In this document: piece after piece, positions 28,140 to 36,896 of the stretch
Layout of the letters: every line of letters starts with the position of its first letter
Numbering within the stretch: the stretch's first letter is position 1
Source of the DNA: CAVTWY01 sp963738615
GTDB lineage: Bacteria; Pseudomonadota; Gammaproteobacteria; Burkholderiales; Burkholderiaceae_C
Assembly: GCA_963738615.1 (NCBI GenBank)
Contig: CAVTXI010000004.1
Coordinates: 496,001 to 560,000, forward strand
DNA length: 64,000 nucleotides
Direction of reading: 5' to 3'
Translations under genes and position numbers: made by a program
Notes under the pieces: model-generated
Databases searched by the model: none
The model's input: only the letters and a program-made list of their open reading frames with translations
Told to the model about the DNA's origin: nothing

Positions 28140-30653
28140 ATGCCCACGCCACGACACCTGCTGATCGCCGCGCTGGCGTTGGTGCTGCTGCCCTTCGTGC
28201 TGGCGGTGCTGGGCCTTGGCGTGACCTCGGCGACCGAGGTCGTCGTGTTCGCCATCGCCTGCATGGCGTTGAACGTGCTGGTCGGCTACACAGGCCTCAC
28301 GTCGTTCGGGCATGGGGCCTGGTTCGGCTTGGCGGCCTATGTGGCGGCACTGACGCAGCGTGACATGTTTCCCGGCTCGTTCTTCCTGCCGTTGGCGCTG
28401 GGGCTGGCAGCAGTATCAGCGCTTGCGCTGGTGTTCGGATTCCTCATCCTGCGTCGACGCGGCGTGTATTTCTCGCTGTTGACGCTGGCACTTGCGGCGA
28501 TGCTGTATTCGGTCGCGTTCCGATGGACCGATGTCACTGGCGGCGAAAACGGGTTGGGCGGCATCACGCGGCCGCAGTTCGCTGGCGTGTCCTTCGACAG
28601 CGCTGCGACGTACTACGCGCTGGTCGCTGTTATCGCGTTCGTCGCGGTGTTTGGCCTTTGGCGCTTCCACCGCTCGCCACTGGGCACCGTGCTGGTGGCG
28701 ATTCGCGAGAACGAACAACGCGCGCGCTTCATCGGCTACCCGGCGAACCGCGTCAAGCTCACTGCATTCGTCGCGTCGGCCACGCTGACGGGGCTGGCCG
28801 GCATCCTGCTGGCCTTCAACAACCGCATGACGTCGGCCGAGCCGATTTCGGTTGCGTTCTCGGGCGAGTTGCTGGCGATGGTGATCATCGGCGGTATGCG
28901 CTCGTTCCTGGGCCCAGCGCTGGGCGCGTTGTTCTTCGTGATCTTCCGCGACTCGTTGTCGCGCGTGACCGAAAACTGGCTTCTGTTCTTCGGCCTGCTG
29001 TTCGTGGCCTTCATCGTGTTCTCGCCCACCGGCCTGGTCGGGCTGTACGAACGAGCCACGGCGCGCTGGCGCCCCCGCCCGGTGGGCGAGGCGGCGATGG
29101 CGCAGCGCCAGGCCGGCAGCGTGGTGTTGCCGGCGTTCCTGCGGCCGGCGCACACCGAGGGCGACGCCGTCCTCGTCGCCGCGGGTCTTGCGAAGAGCTT
29201 CGGCGGCATCCGCGCGCTGAAGGACATGTCGCTGCGGCTGCGTGACCGCACGCTGCATGCGTTGATCGGCCCCAACGGCGCCGGAAAGACGACCGCGTTC
29301 AACCTGATCTCGGGTCTGTTCACACCCGATCGCGGCACCGTCACCCTGAGCGGGCGCTCCATCGCGGGCCTGGCACCCGAGCGCATCACCGAGGCTGGCG
29401 TCGGGCGTTCGTTCCAGATCACCAACCTGTTCGCCAGCCTGTCGGTGGCCGAGAACGTCCGCCTGGCCATTCAAGCGCGCCACCCGCAGCGCTTCGCGAT
29501 GTGGACCGACGCGCAGTCGATGGCCGACGTCAACCGCGATGCGGCCGAGGTGGTGAAGACGATGGGCCTGGGCGGTGTGGAGCAGGCGCAGGCGGGGTCG
29601 CTGTCCTACGGCGGCCAGCGCCTGCTCGACATGGCGCTCGCGCTCGCCACGCGCCCGCGCGTGCTTCTGCTCGACGAGCCGCTGGCCGGCCTGGCCGCGG
29701 CCGAGCGCGAACGCGTGGGCAACCTCATCAAGGGCATTTCGGCTGCTTTGCCGGTGCTGCTGGTCGAGCACGACATCGACCGCGTGTTCGCGCTGGCGGA
29801 TGCAGTGACGGTGATGAACGACGGCGAGGTGCTGGTCGACGGCACCGTCGACGACGCGCGCAACTCGTCGCGCGTGCAGGCTGTGTACATCGGCGCGGGC
29901 TCGCACGCACTGGCCGCTGTCGAACGCAAAAGTGCGGCGCGCGCGACCACGCTGCTGCGGCTTGGTGGCGTCAACACCTTCTACGGCAAGAGCCACATCC
30001 TGCACGACGTGAGCTTCGACGTGCATCACAACGAGATCGTCGCCCTGCTGGGCCGCAACGGCGCGGGCAAATCGACGCTGCTGAAAACCATCATCGGCGT
30101 CAGCCCTCCCGCCACCGGCGACATCGTGCTGGGCAGCGACGCACTCGCGCGCCGCCCCGCTGCCGAAATCGCGCGGCGCGGCGTGGCGTACGTGCCGCAG
30201 GGGCGCGGCCTGTTCGCCGGCATGTCGGTGGCCGAGAACTTGGAACTGGGCCGACTGAAGCGCACCGGCGGTGACGGCATGCGCTGGGATGAAGAGAAGA
30301 TCTTCGCCTTCTTCCCGCGCATTAAAGAGCGCTGGCGCTCACCGGCCGACTACCTGTCGGGCGGCGAGCAGCAGATGGTGGCGGTGGCGCGCGCGTTGTC
30401 GGGCAACACGCGCGTGTTGCTGCTCGACGAGCCGTTCGAGGGTTTGGCGCCGGCCGTCGTCGAAGAGCTGTTCGAAGCTTTCGACAAACTGCGCCAGGAA
30501 GTGGCGATCATCATCGTCGACCACCACCTGGACCTGGCGCTGGCGTTGTCCGACCGCACGGTGGCGCTCGAGCGCGGCACGGTCACGCACATCGGCGCAT
30601 CAGCAGCGTTGTCGCGTGACTTGGAATTGCGGCGCAAGGTGTTGTGGTTGTGA
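28140..30653 (+). CDS. Fused LivM permease - LivG ATPase - LivF ATPase
   Basis: A single 837-codon frame holding three subunits normally encoded separately. Residues 1 to about 310 form a LivM permease (YTGLTSFGHGAWFGLAAY, RENEQRARFIGYPANRVKL coupling loop). After a linker of about 25 residues comes LivG (Walker A GPNGAGKTT near 377, signature LSYGGQRLL near 488, Walker B LLLDEPLAGL near 508, VEHD switch His near 542). A third part is LivF (Walker A GRNGAGKST near 638, signature LSGGEQQM near 739, LLLDEPFEGL, VDHH near 793). Both ATPases have complete motifs, so each chain could supply the whole ATPase pair. No stop or start codon remnants are obvious at the junctions. The stop overlaps the next start (TGATG). 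Confidence 0.92.
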   Translation: MPTPRHLLIAALALVLLPFVLAVLGLGVTSATEVVVFAIACMALNVLVGYTGLTSFGHGAWFGLAAYVAALTQRDMFPGSFFLPLALGLAAVSALALVFGFLILRRRGVYFSLLTLALAAMLYSVAFRWTDVTGGENGLGGITRPQFAGVSFDSAATYYALVAVIAFVAVFGLWRFHRSPLGTVLVAIRENEQRARFIGYPANRVKLTAFVASATLTGLAGILLAFNNRMTSAEPISVAFSGELLAMVIIGGMRSFLGPALGALFFVIFRDSLSRVTENWLLFFGLLFVAFIVFSPTGLVGLYERATARWRPRPVGEAAMAQRQAGSVVLPAFLRPAHTEGDAVLVAAGLAKSFGGIRALKDMSLRLRDRTLHALIGPNGAGKTTAFNLISGLFTPDRGTVTLSGRSIAGLAPERITEAGVGRSFQITNLFASLSVAENVRLAIQARHPQRFAMWTDAQSMADVNRDAAEVVKTMGLGGVEQAQAGSLSYGGQRLLDMALALATRPRVLLLDEPLAGLAAAERERVGNLIKGISAALPVLLVEHDIDRVFALADAVTVMNDGEVLVDGTVDDARNSSRVQAVYIGAGSHALAAVERKSAARATTLLRLGGVNTFYGKSHILHDVSFDVHHNEIVALLGRNGAGKSTLLKTIIGVSPPATGDIVLGSDALARRPAAEIARRGVAYVPQGRGLFAGMSVAENLELGRLKRTGGDGMRWDEEKIFAFFPRIKERWRSPADYLSGGEQQMVAVARALSGNTRVLLLDEPFEGLAPAVVEELFEAFDKLRQEVAIIIVDHHLDLALALSDRTVALERGTVTHIGASAALSRDLELRRKVLWL

Positions 30654-31644
30654 TGGTGGTGAAGGAAGCAAACGTGGATCGACAAACAAGCACCAACATC
30701 GTTGGCATCGTCGGTATCGTCGGTGCGGGCCTCATCGGCTGCTCGTGGGCTCACGTGTTCGCACGCGCGGGCTGGCAGGTGCGCGTGTGGGACCCGAGCG
30801 CGGCTCAGCGTGAATCCGCGCTGGCACGCATCACGCGCTCGCTGAAGGATCTGCAAGCGCACGGCCTTGTCGACGATGCCGACGCAGCGGCCGCCCGCGT
30901 GCAGGTGGTCGACACGCTGCACGCGGCCGTGCAAGGCGCGCAGTACGTGCAGGAGAGCGGCCCCGAGACGCTCGAGGCCAAGCGCGCGACCTTCGCCGCG
31001 CTCGATGCCGCGGCACCCGAAGGCTGCGTGCTCGCCTCGTCCACCTCGGCCATCGTGGCATCGCAGTTCACGGCCGACCTCGCTGGCCGCGCGCGTTGCC
31101 TCGTCGCCCACCCGGTGAACCCGCCGCACCTGGTGCCGGTGGTGGAACTCTGCGGCGCGCCGTGGACATGCGCCCGACACGCGCGCACGCGCCCGCGACG
31201 TGATGCAGCCGCGTGGGCCAGGTGCCGATCAACGTCAAACGCGAGATCGACGGCTTCGTGCTCAACCGCCTGCAGTGCGCGTTGTTGAGCGAAGCCTTCC
31301 GTCTGGTGCAAGACGGCGTGGTGAGCCCGCAGGACCTCGACCACACCATCGCCGACGGCCTGGGCCTGCGCTGGGCCTTCATGGGGCCGTTCGAGACGAT
31401 CGAGTTGAACGCGCCCGGTGGCATCGCCGACTATTGCGAACGCTACGTGCCATGGTTCCGCCGCTACGTCGCTGACCAGCCGAGCGCGGCCGTGTGGGAT
31501 GACGCGCGATGGCGCGCCGCAGCCGCGGCTTGGGGGCCGGCACCCGAGCCGCAGGCAGTTGCTGCCAAGAGCGCGTGGCGCGACGACCGCCTGGCCGCGC
31601 TGGCCGCACACAAACAGGCGCGCAAGCCCTGGCAGGATTCGTAA
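30653..31644 (+). CDS. Lambda-crystallin-like 3-hydroxy acid dehydrogenase, frameshift near 31165-31210
   Basis: An NAD-dependent 3-hydroxyacyl-CoA dehydrogenase-fold enzyme of about 330 residues, closest in pattern to lambda-crystallin/L-gulonate 3-dehydrogenase. The Rossmann motif GIVGAGLIGCSWAHVFARAG is near the start, and ASSTSAIVAS and LVAHPVNPPHLVPVVEL follow. The frame is lost after GAPWT, with one or two indels before 31213, and resumes as GQVPINVKREIDGFVLNRLQ and GLGLRWAFMGPFETIELNAPGG. The first ATG (30653) overlaps the transporter stop; a GTG at 30674 behind AAGGAAG is the better-spaced start. In the operon it would oxidise the imported 3-hydroxy acid to the 3-keto acid used by the next enzyme. 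Confidence 0.85.
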
Positions 31645-31661
31645 ACAACGGGAGCACACGC

Positions 31662-32607
31662 ATGCCCAAGACCAAGTCGAAGAACCGCAAGGTGATGATC
31701 ACCTGCGCCGTCACCGGCGCCATTCACACGCCGAGCATGTCGCCCCACCTACCGATCACGGCAGACGAAATTGCGGACGCCGCACTCGGCGCTCACGAAG
31801 CCGGCGCCGCGCTCGTGCACCTGCACGCACGCGACCCCGTCGACGGCCGACCCGACCAGCGGCCCGAAGCGTTCACGCCATTCCTTCAGCGGGTGAAGCG
31901 CGCGGCCAACGTCGTCATCAACATCACCACCGGCGGCGCGCCGACGATGAGCGTGGAAGAGCGCCTGAAGCCCTGCGCGCATTTCAAACCCGAGGTGGCG
32001 TCGCTCAACATGGGTTCGATGAACTTCGGCCTGTACCCGATGCTGGCGCGCTTCAACGATTTCAAGTTCGACTGGGAGCGGCCCTACCTCGAAGGCTCGG
32101 ACGAGCGCATCTTCAAGAACACCTTCCGCGACATCGCCAACATCCTGACCACCTGCGCCGCGAACGACACGCGCTTCGAGATCGAGTGCTACGACATCGG
32201 CCACCTGTACACCCTGCGCCACTTCGCCGACCGCGGGCTGGTGAAGCCGCCGTTCTTCATCCAGTCGGTCTTCGGCATCCTGGGCGGCATCGGCCCGCAC
32301 CCCGAAGACGTGGCGCACATGAAGCGCACGGCGGACCGCCTGTTCGGCGACGACTACCGGTGGAGCGTGCTCGGCGCCGGCCGCAACCAACTGCCGATCG
32401 CCGCGCAATCACTTGGCGTTGGGCGGCAACGTGCGCGTCGGCCTGGAAGACTCACTGTGGATCGGCCCGGGGCAACTCGCACAAAGCAACGCGCAGCAGG
32501 TGCGCGCGGTGCGCCAGGTGATCGAAGGGCTGGGGCTCGAGGTTGCCACTTCGGATGAGGCGCGCGAGATACTGCAACTCAAGGGCGGCGATCGAGTGAA
32601 TTTCTGA
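31662..32607 (+). CDS. Beta-keto acid cleavage enzyme (BKACE, DUF849), frameshift near 32410
   Basis: A zinc-dependent TIM-barrel enzyme of about 314 residues that condenses a 3-keto acid with acetyl-CoA to give acetoacetate and a new acyl-CoA. Family landmarks are VMITCAVTGAIHTPSMSPHLP, the metal motif ALVHLHARDPVDGRPDQ, the VINITTGG strand, EIECYDIGHLYTL and SVLGAGRNQLPIA. The frame breaks at about 32410 and continues as LALGGNVRVGLEDSLWIGPGQLA. It starts at an ATG behind GGGAG. It is paired with a 3-hydroxy acid dehydrogenase, as usual in this family. The side chain of the substrate (carnitine-like, aminohexanoate-like or other) cannot be read with confidence. Confidence 0.87.
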
Positions 32608-32639
32608 CGGCGCCACGAACAAGGAACAAGGAGTTTCGA

Positions 32640-33293
32640 GTGGCAAGTTCGGCGCCCTGGGTTTTGTCCCAAGCCCAAGTGATCGCCGAGGCCGCAGCCA
32701 CGATCGCGTTCGCGTTGTCGGGTGTGATCGAAGGCGCGCGCAAGCGCCTCGACGCGGTCGGCATCTGCGTGGTCGGTGGCTTGGCCGCGTTCGGCGGCGG
32801 CACGATCCGCGACATCTTGCTCGACCGCCGGCCGCTGTTCTGGGTCCAGCACGCAGGGTGGATCTGGGTGCTGCTGGCGCTGTGCATCGGCGCGATGGTG
32901 TTCATGCGGGCACGCCACCTCGAACCCACCGAGCGCGCCATGCAATGGCCCGACGCACTCGGGCTGGGCCTGTTCACCGCCAGCGGCACGCAGATCGCAC
33001 TCGACTCGGGCATGCCCAACGTCGTCGCCGTTGTCCTCGGCCTGGTCACGGCCGTGTTCGGCGGCGTGCTGCGCGACATCGTCTGCAACGAAATCCCGAG
33101 CGCCTTCAGCGACCACCGCCCCTACGCGATCTGCGCGTTCGCAGGCGGCTGGGTGATGGTGGCGGCGCATACCGCGAACGTGCCCGACTGGGCCGCCGTG
33201 CTGATCGCAGCCGTCGCGGTAAGCACCCTGCGCATGGCGGCGTTGGTCTGGGACTGGCGACTGCCGGCTTGGCGGGCTTCGACACCGTCTTAG
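32640..33293 (+). CDS. TRIC-type cation channel family protein (UPF0126, YicG-like)
   Basis: 217 residues with seven hydrophobic helices in two repeats, each with the family glycine-rich signature: GGLAAFGGGTIRDILLDRRP and GLVTAVFGGVLRDIVCNEIP. Bacterial homologues of trimeric intracellular cation channels form inner-membrane cation or glycine-linked channels; the physiological role is not firm. A GTG at 32640 is preferred because AAGGAG (32628-32633) precedes it at good distance. It follows the BKACE gene by 32 bases and may be co-transcribed. Confidence 0.88.
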   Translation: MASSAPWVLSQAQVIAEAAATIAFALSGVIEGARKRLDAVGICVVGGLAAFGGGTIRDILLDRRPLFWVQHAGWIWVLLALCIGAMVFMRARHLEPTERAMQWPDALGLGLFTASGTQIALDSGMPNVVAVVLGLVTAVFGGVLRDIVCNEIPSAFSDHRPYAICAFAGGWVMVAAHTANVPDWAAVLIAAVAVSTLRMAALVWDWRLPAWRASTPS

Positions 33294-33310
33294 GTCGATG
33301 CCCGTCATGA

Positions 33311-33347
33311 TGACTCCTGTACACTCCTTGCGAGAGTCAACGGGAGT
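33311..33347. promoter_or_regulatory. Nested inverted repeats ahead of the RES toxin-antitoxin operon
   Basis: Just upstream of the antitoxin start TGACTC (33311-33316) is mirrored by GAGTCA (33334-33339), and ACTCC (33323-33327) by GGAGT (33343-33347); TGTACA lies between them (33318-33323) and TACACT could serve as a -10 element. Antitoxins of this kind usually bind such repeats to repress their own operon. Assignment is from position and symmetry. Confidence 0.45.
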
Positions 33348-33351
33348 ATCG

Positions 33352-33933
33352 ATGTCCGACGCAACCCTGCTTCAGCCCGCCCCCGGGGCGCTGCGCAAGC
33401 TGTTCCGCGCGTCTGCGGACGCGCTGCTGGCGAATCGGCCTTTGCGCGAAATCGCGACGCCTGAGTCAGCGTCCGTGCGCGGCTTGTCCGAAGGTGAGTT
33501 CGCGGCGCTGCGCAAGGTCGGCCTGGCGACCACGGGCTGGGCCGGTGATGACGCAGACGATCCACTCACCCGCACGATCGTCGACTACATGGCGCTTATC
33601 GAGACCAGCGTGACGACCGCCCGAGCCGCAGCGATGCTCGACGTCGACTCGAGCCGAATCCGGCAGCGCCTGCGCGAGCGCACCCTGTTCGGCATCGAAT
33701 ACGAAAACGAATGGCGTCTGCCACGCTTCCAGTTCGAGCGCAAGAAGGTGCTGCCCGGGCTGAACGTCGTGTTGCCGGCGCTGCCGCCGGACGTGAACCC
33801 CCTCGACGTGGCGGCTTGGTTCCTGGAACCGAACGTCGACCTCGAGATGGCCGCTGCGCCGACGAGCCCGCGCGCGTGGTTGCTGCGCGGCGGAGCGCCA
33901 GCCGCGGTTGCCGCGCTCGCGCAGCAGCTTTAG
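33352..33933 (+). CDS. Antitoxin of a RES-type toxin-antitoxin module (HTH protein)
   Basis: 193 residues from the ATG at 33352, which has GGGAG five bases upstream; an in-frame ATG at 33298 would run through the putative operator and is not favoured. A central helix-turn-helix of the form TTARAAAMLDVDSSRIRQRLRERTLFGIEYENEWRLPRFQFE is followed by a toxin-binding C-terminus with NPLDVAAWFLEPNVDLEM and SPRAWLLRGGAPAAVAALAQQL. That ending (R-x-W-L-x-x-G-G-x-P-x-x-V) is characteristic of antitoxins paired with RES-domain toxins. The toxin gene follows 31 bases later. Confidence 0.75.
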   Translation: MSDATLLQPAPGALRKLFRASADALLANRPLREIATPESASVRGLSEGEFAALRKVGLATTGWAGDDADDPLTRTIVDYMALIETSVTTARAAAMLDVDSSRIRQRLRERTLFGIEYENEWRLPRFQFERKKVLPGLNVVLPALPPDVNPLDVAAWFLEPNVDLEMAAAPTSPRAWLLRGGAPAAVAALAQQL

Positions 33934-33964
33934 ATTTCCGCAGCGCCTTCATCGATTTCGAGGA

Positions 33965-34609
33965 ATGGCCAAGCTTCCGCGGCCGAAGGGCTCTGCGGCG
34001 CTACCCGCCGCAACGAGCCGCGACATCCGCACGCTCGGCGTCGGCACGGTGCTGGCGCGTGTGTACTTCGCTGGCGGTGCGCACCCGACGCGCTGGGATA
34101 CCTTCCGCCGCTACGGCCCCACCCTGGCGCGGTACGACCATCACCTTCCCGATGCCCGCGCAGGCGCCATCGAACAAGACCGCTGCGTGCTGTATGCGGC
34201 GACGGATGCCCGCACGTGTTTGGCCGAGGTGTTCCAGAACACGCGTCGCATCGACCGTGTGCGCAACGCACCCTGGCTCACGATCTTCGCGCTGCGCAAG
34301 CCCGTACGTTTACTCGATCTGACCGGCACCTACCCCACGCGCTGCGGCGCGTCAATGGCGATCAACAGCGGCCCGCGTGCCAGCGCCCGCGCGTGGGCAC
34401 AGCGGTTCTACGACGAGCACCGCGACTTGCACGGCCTGTTCTACGCATCGTCGATGCATGCGAACCAACCGGCTATCGTGCTCAACGATCGGGCCGTTGC
34501 GCTCGGCGCCTTGCCAGTGCATCCGCAATTCAACCGCGCGCTCGCCGATGACCTGTTGCTGGACGTCCTGAAGCACGCGGCTGTGGATTTGGGCTACGGG
34601 CTGCGCTGA
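33965..34609 (+). CDS. RES-domain toxin (NAD+ phosphorylase/hydrolase family)
   Basis: About 214 residues. RES toxins deplete cellular NAD+ when not held by their antitoxin. Visible landmarks are the Arg of LARVYFAGGAHPTRWDTFRRYGP, the CVLYAATDARTCLAEVFQ block (Tyr and Glu of the active site) and HGLFYASSMHANQPAIVLNDRA with the Ser region. The ATG at 33965 is poorly spaced from GAGG; an upstream TTG at 33908 is possible, so the exact start is unsure. It is translated after the antitoxin in one operon. Confidence 0.82.
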   Translation: MAKLPRPKGSAALPAATSRDIRTLGVGTVLARVYFAGGAHPTRWDTFRRYGPTLARYDHHLPDARAGAIEQDRCVLYAATDARTCLAEVFQNTRRIDRVRNAPWLTIFALRKPVRLLDLTGTYPTRCGASMAINSGPRASARAWAQRFYDEHRDLHGLFYASSMHANQPAIVLNDRAVALGALPVHPQFNRALADDLLLDVLKHAAVDLGYGLR

Positions 34610-34624
34610 AAAGTCGCAGCAGGA

Positions 34625-34632
34625 TGTATACA
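34625..34632. promoter_or_regulatory. TGTATACA palindrome upstream of the aldose dehydrogenase operon
   Basis: An 8-bp palindrome in the 90-base gap between the RES toxin stop and the aldo/keto reductase start. TGTATACA-type cores are common operators of FCD-class GntR regulators of sugar-acid catabolism. No such regulator is adjacent, so this is only a suggestion. Confidence 0.3.
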
Positions 34633-34699
34633 CAACGATTCGCCGATGCAGCCGCTGACGATGATGCTTGGCGTGCGCGGTTAAGAACGGAGTGCCCCA

Positions 34700-35716
34700 G
34701 TGACCCAGCTCGAATTCACGGCCATCGGCTTCGGCAGCGCCCCGCTCGGCAACCTCTACCGCGCGATCAGCAACGAGCAGGCGCTGGCGACCCTGCAGGA
34801 AGCCTGGGCGCAGCAGATCCGCTACTTTGATACTTCGCCGCTCTACGGCTTGGGCATGGCAGAAACCCGCATCGGCGCGTTCCTGCGCGAAAAGTCGCGC
34901 GACGAATTCATTCTTTCGACCAAGGTCGGCCGTCTGCTCGAGCGCTGCGAGCCCGACGCACGCGAAGGTATTGGCAAGTTCTTCGACGTGCCGGCGCGCA
35001 AGGTGGTCTATGACTATTCGTACGACGGTGTGATGCGCTCCTTCGAGGCTTCGTTCGAACGCCTGGGGCTCGACCGCATCAACGTCGTGCTGTGCCACGA
35101 CATCGACATCTTCACCCACGGTTGCGCCGATGCGTCGGCCCGGCGCACGCGGGAATTTCTCGAGGGTGGGCTGCGCGCGCTGTCCGATCTGCGCAGCCAG
35201 CACGTGGTCAGCGCGATCGGGGTCGGCGTCAACGAATGGCAGGTCTGCGAGACGGTTGCGCGCCACAGCGATGTCGACTTGTTTCTGCTCGCCGGGCGCT
35301 ACACGCTGCTCGAACAGGAATCGCTCGATTCATTTCTACCGCTGTGTCAGGAGAAAGGTATGGGCGTGATCATCGGCGGGCCGTTCAACTCCGGCATCCT
35401 CGCAACCGGCCCGAAGCCTGGCGCGTACTTCAACTACGAACCGGCACCGCCAGCCATCATGCAAAAGGTGGCTGCGATCGAAGCGGTGTGCACGTCGCAC
35501 GGCGTCGCCATGCGCGATGCGGCGCTGCAATTTCCGCTGATGCATCCGGCCGTCGTCAGCGTGATCCCTGGTGCGACCACACCGGCCGAGGTGCGCGGCA
35601 ACGTCGAATCGATGAACCAACCGATTCCGCCCGCGCTGTGGAGCGATCTGGTGAGCCAGAAGCTGCTGCGGCAAGACGCTCCCATCATCACCGCAGGCAG
35701 CACCCATGCGCGTTGA
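34700..35716 (+). CDS. Aldo/keto reductase, D-threo-aldose 1-dehydrogenase (L-fucose dehydrogenase) type
   Basis: 338 residues, a TIM-barrel NAD(P)-dependent oxidoreductase. Catalytic tetrad elements are Asp and Tyr in YFDTSPLYGLG, Lys in LSTKVGRLL and His in VVLCHDIDIF. The long insertion after STKVGRLL (about 20 residues ending PARKVVYDYSYDG) and LQFPLMHPAVVSVIPGATTPAEVRGNV fit the aldose 1-dehydrogenase subfamily that oxidises L-fucose-like sugars to the lactone. It begins with GTG at 34700. Its 3' end overlaps the lactonase-type gene by 11 bases, so the two act in series. Confidence 0.88.
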   Translation: MTQLEFTAIGFGSAPLGNLYRAISNEQALATLQEAWAQQIRYFDTSPLYGLGMAETRIGAFLREKSRDEFILSTKVGRLLERCEPDAREGIGKFFDVPARKVVYDYSYDGVMRSFEASFERLGLDRINVVLCHDIDIFTHGCADASARRTREFLEGGLRALSDLRSQHVVSAIGVGVNEWQVCETVARHSDVDLFLLAGRYTLLEQESLDSFLPLCQEKGMGVIIGGPFNSGILATGPKPGAYFNYEPAPPAIMQKVAAIEAVCTSHGVAMRDAALQFPLMHPAVVSVIPGATTPAEVRGNVESMNQPIPPALWSDLVSQKLLRQDAPIITAGSTHAR

Positions 35717-36578
35717 CGCGCACCAGCACTACTGGCGCCCCGAGCGCGGCGACTACCCATGGATGGCGGGCGCCCCGGCCGTCTTGCGGCGCAGCTTCAC
35801 CCCTGCCGACCTGCAGCCTTTGCTGAAAGCGGCGGGCATCGATGCCAGCATCTTGGTGCAGGCCGCGCCGACGGTGGCAGAGACGGACCATCTGCTCGGT
35901 ATCGCCGATGCCACGGCCTCGGTCGCTGGCGTGGTCGGCTGGGTGAATTTCGAAAGCCTTGCCGATCGTGCGGTACTCGAGCGGCTGGCGGCGCACCCGC
36001 TGCTGCTGGGCATGCGACCGATGGTGCAAGACCTACCCGACGACGACTGGGTCCTGCGCGCCGACCTGACCTGGGCCTTCGCGGCATTGCAGGACATGGA
36101 TCTGACCTTCGACGCCCTGGGCTATCCGCGCCATGCGCGTCGCTTTCTGCAACTGTGCCAGCGCCACCCCGGCCTGCGCGTCGTGCTCGACCACGGCCTG
36201 AAGCCCGAGATCGCACGTGGCGAGTTCACGCGCTGGGCAAGCGACATGCGCGATCTGGCACAACACACGCAGGCGCTGTGCAAGCTCTCCGGCCTGGCCA
36301 GTGAAGCAGCGCCTGGCACAACGATCGACAACCTGCGGCCCTACGTCGAGCATCTGCTCGAGGTCTTCGGCCCCACGCGGCTGATGTGGGGTTCGGACTG
36401 GCCGGTCGCCACCGCGGTCATCGGCTACGCGTCATGGCTCGAGACGTGCCAGAAGCTGCTCGCTTCGTTAAGTGAAGCCGATCAAGCCCGGATCTTTGGG
36501 GGCAACGCTGTGGCGTTCTATCGGCTCGACCTGCACAAGATGCAGACAAGCCGCGGTCAAGGCTTGGCATCGTCGTGA
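35706..36578 (+). CDS. Amidohydrolase 2 family lactonase (L-fuconolactonase-like)
   Basis: 290 residues. The N-terminal metal motif RVDAHQHYWRP and the late catalytic Asp in LMWGSDWPVAT are diagnostic for the amidohydrolase-related lactonases (COG3618). A family core MRPMVQDLPDDDWVL and VVLDHGLKPEI lies between. It would open the sugar lactone made by the overlapping aldose dehydrogenase. The conserved part ends at about GNAVAFYRL; the last 15 or so residues are encoded in sequence that runs into the 45-bp direct repeat at 36575, so the natural C-terminus may have been replaced when the downstream island arrived. Confidence 0.87.
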   Translation: MRVDAHQHYWRPERGDYPWMAGAPAVLRRSFTPADLQPLLKAAGIDASILVQAAPTVAETDHLLGIADATASVAGVVGWVNFESLADRAVLERLAAHPLLLGMRPMVQDLPDDDWVLRADLTWAFAALQDMDLTFDALGYPRHARRFLQLCQRHPGLRVVLDHGLKPEIARGEFTRWASDMRDLAQHTQALCKLSGLASEAAPGTTIDNLRPYVEHLLEVFGPTRLMWGSDWPVATAVIGYASWLETCQKLLASLSEADQARIFGGNAVAFYRLDLHKMQTSRGQGLASS

Positions 36579-36619
36579 ACAGACGCGACGCCAACGTGCG
36601 CTGGGGCAGTTTGGCGCAG
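36575..36619. repeat. 45-bp direct repeat, left copy (antitoxin-gene fragment)
   Basis: 39 of 45 bases match 40216-40260, same orientation, and all six differences are transitions. Read in frame it gives R-E-Q-T-R-R-Q-R-A-L-G-Q-F-G-A, the tail of an excisionase-type HTH antitoxin. It ends one base before the stop codon of the hydrolase fragment (36620) and marks the left edge of the salicylate hydroxylase island. Confidence 0.75.
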
Positions 36620-36865
36620 TCATTGGGCGGGGCCGACGGTCAGCGCGATCGTGCCCACGCCATCGACGCGGCCTTCGACGCGATCGCCCGGTTGCAGCGG
36701 GCCGACGCCTTCGGGCGTGCCAGTAAAGATCAGATCGCCCGGCTGCAAATGGTAGAACTTCGAAAGATCGGCGATCAGTTCGGGGATGTTCCAGATCAGC
36801 TTCGACAGGTCCGACGTTTGCCGCACCTTGCCGTTGACGCTCAATTCCAGCGCGCCCTTGTCGGC
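36620..36865 (-). pseudogene. C-terminal fragment of a fumarylacetoacetate hydrolase family enzyme (NagK-like)
   Basis: Only the last 81 residues remain: DKGALELSVNGKVRQTSDLSKLIWNIPELIADLS and the family signature PGDLIFTGTPEGVGPLQPGDRVEG. A stop codon at 36866-36868 closes the frame upstream, and the metal-binding E-x-E part is gone. In naphthalene/salicylate (nag) clusters a hydrolase of this family (NagK) splits fumarylpyruvate from gentisate cleavage, so this is probably the remnant of that gene. It lies 3' of the ferredoxin gene on the same strand, directly against the left direct repeat. Confidence 0.8.
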
Positions 36866-36896
36866 TCATGGGTTCTCCGAAGATGGTTCTGCATCG

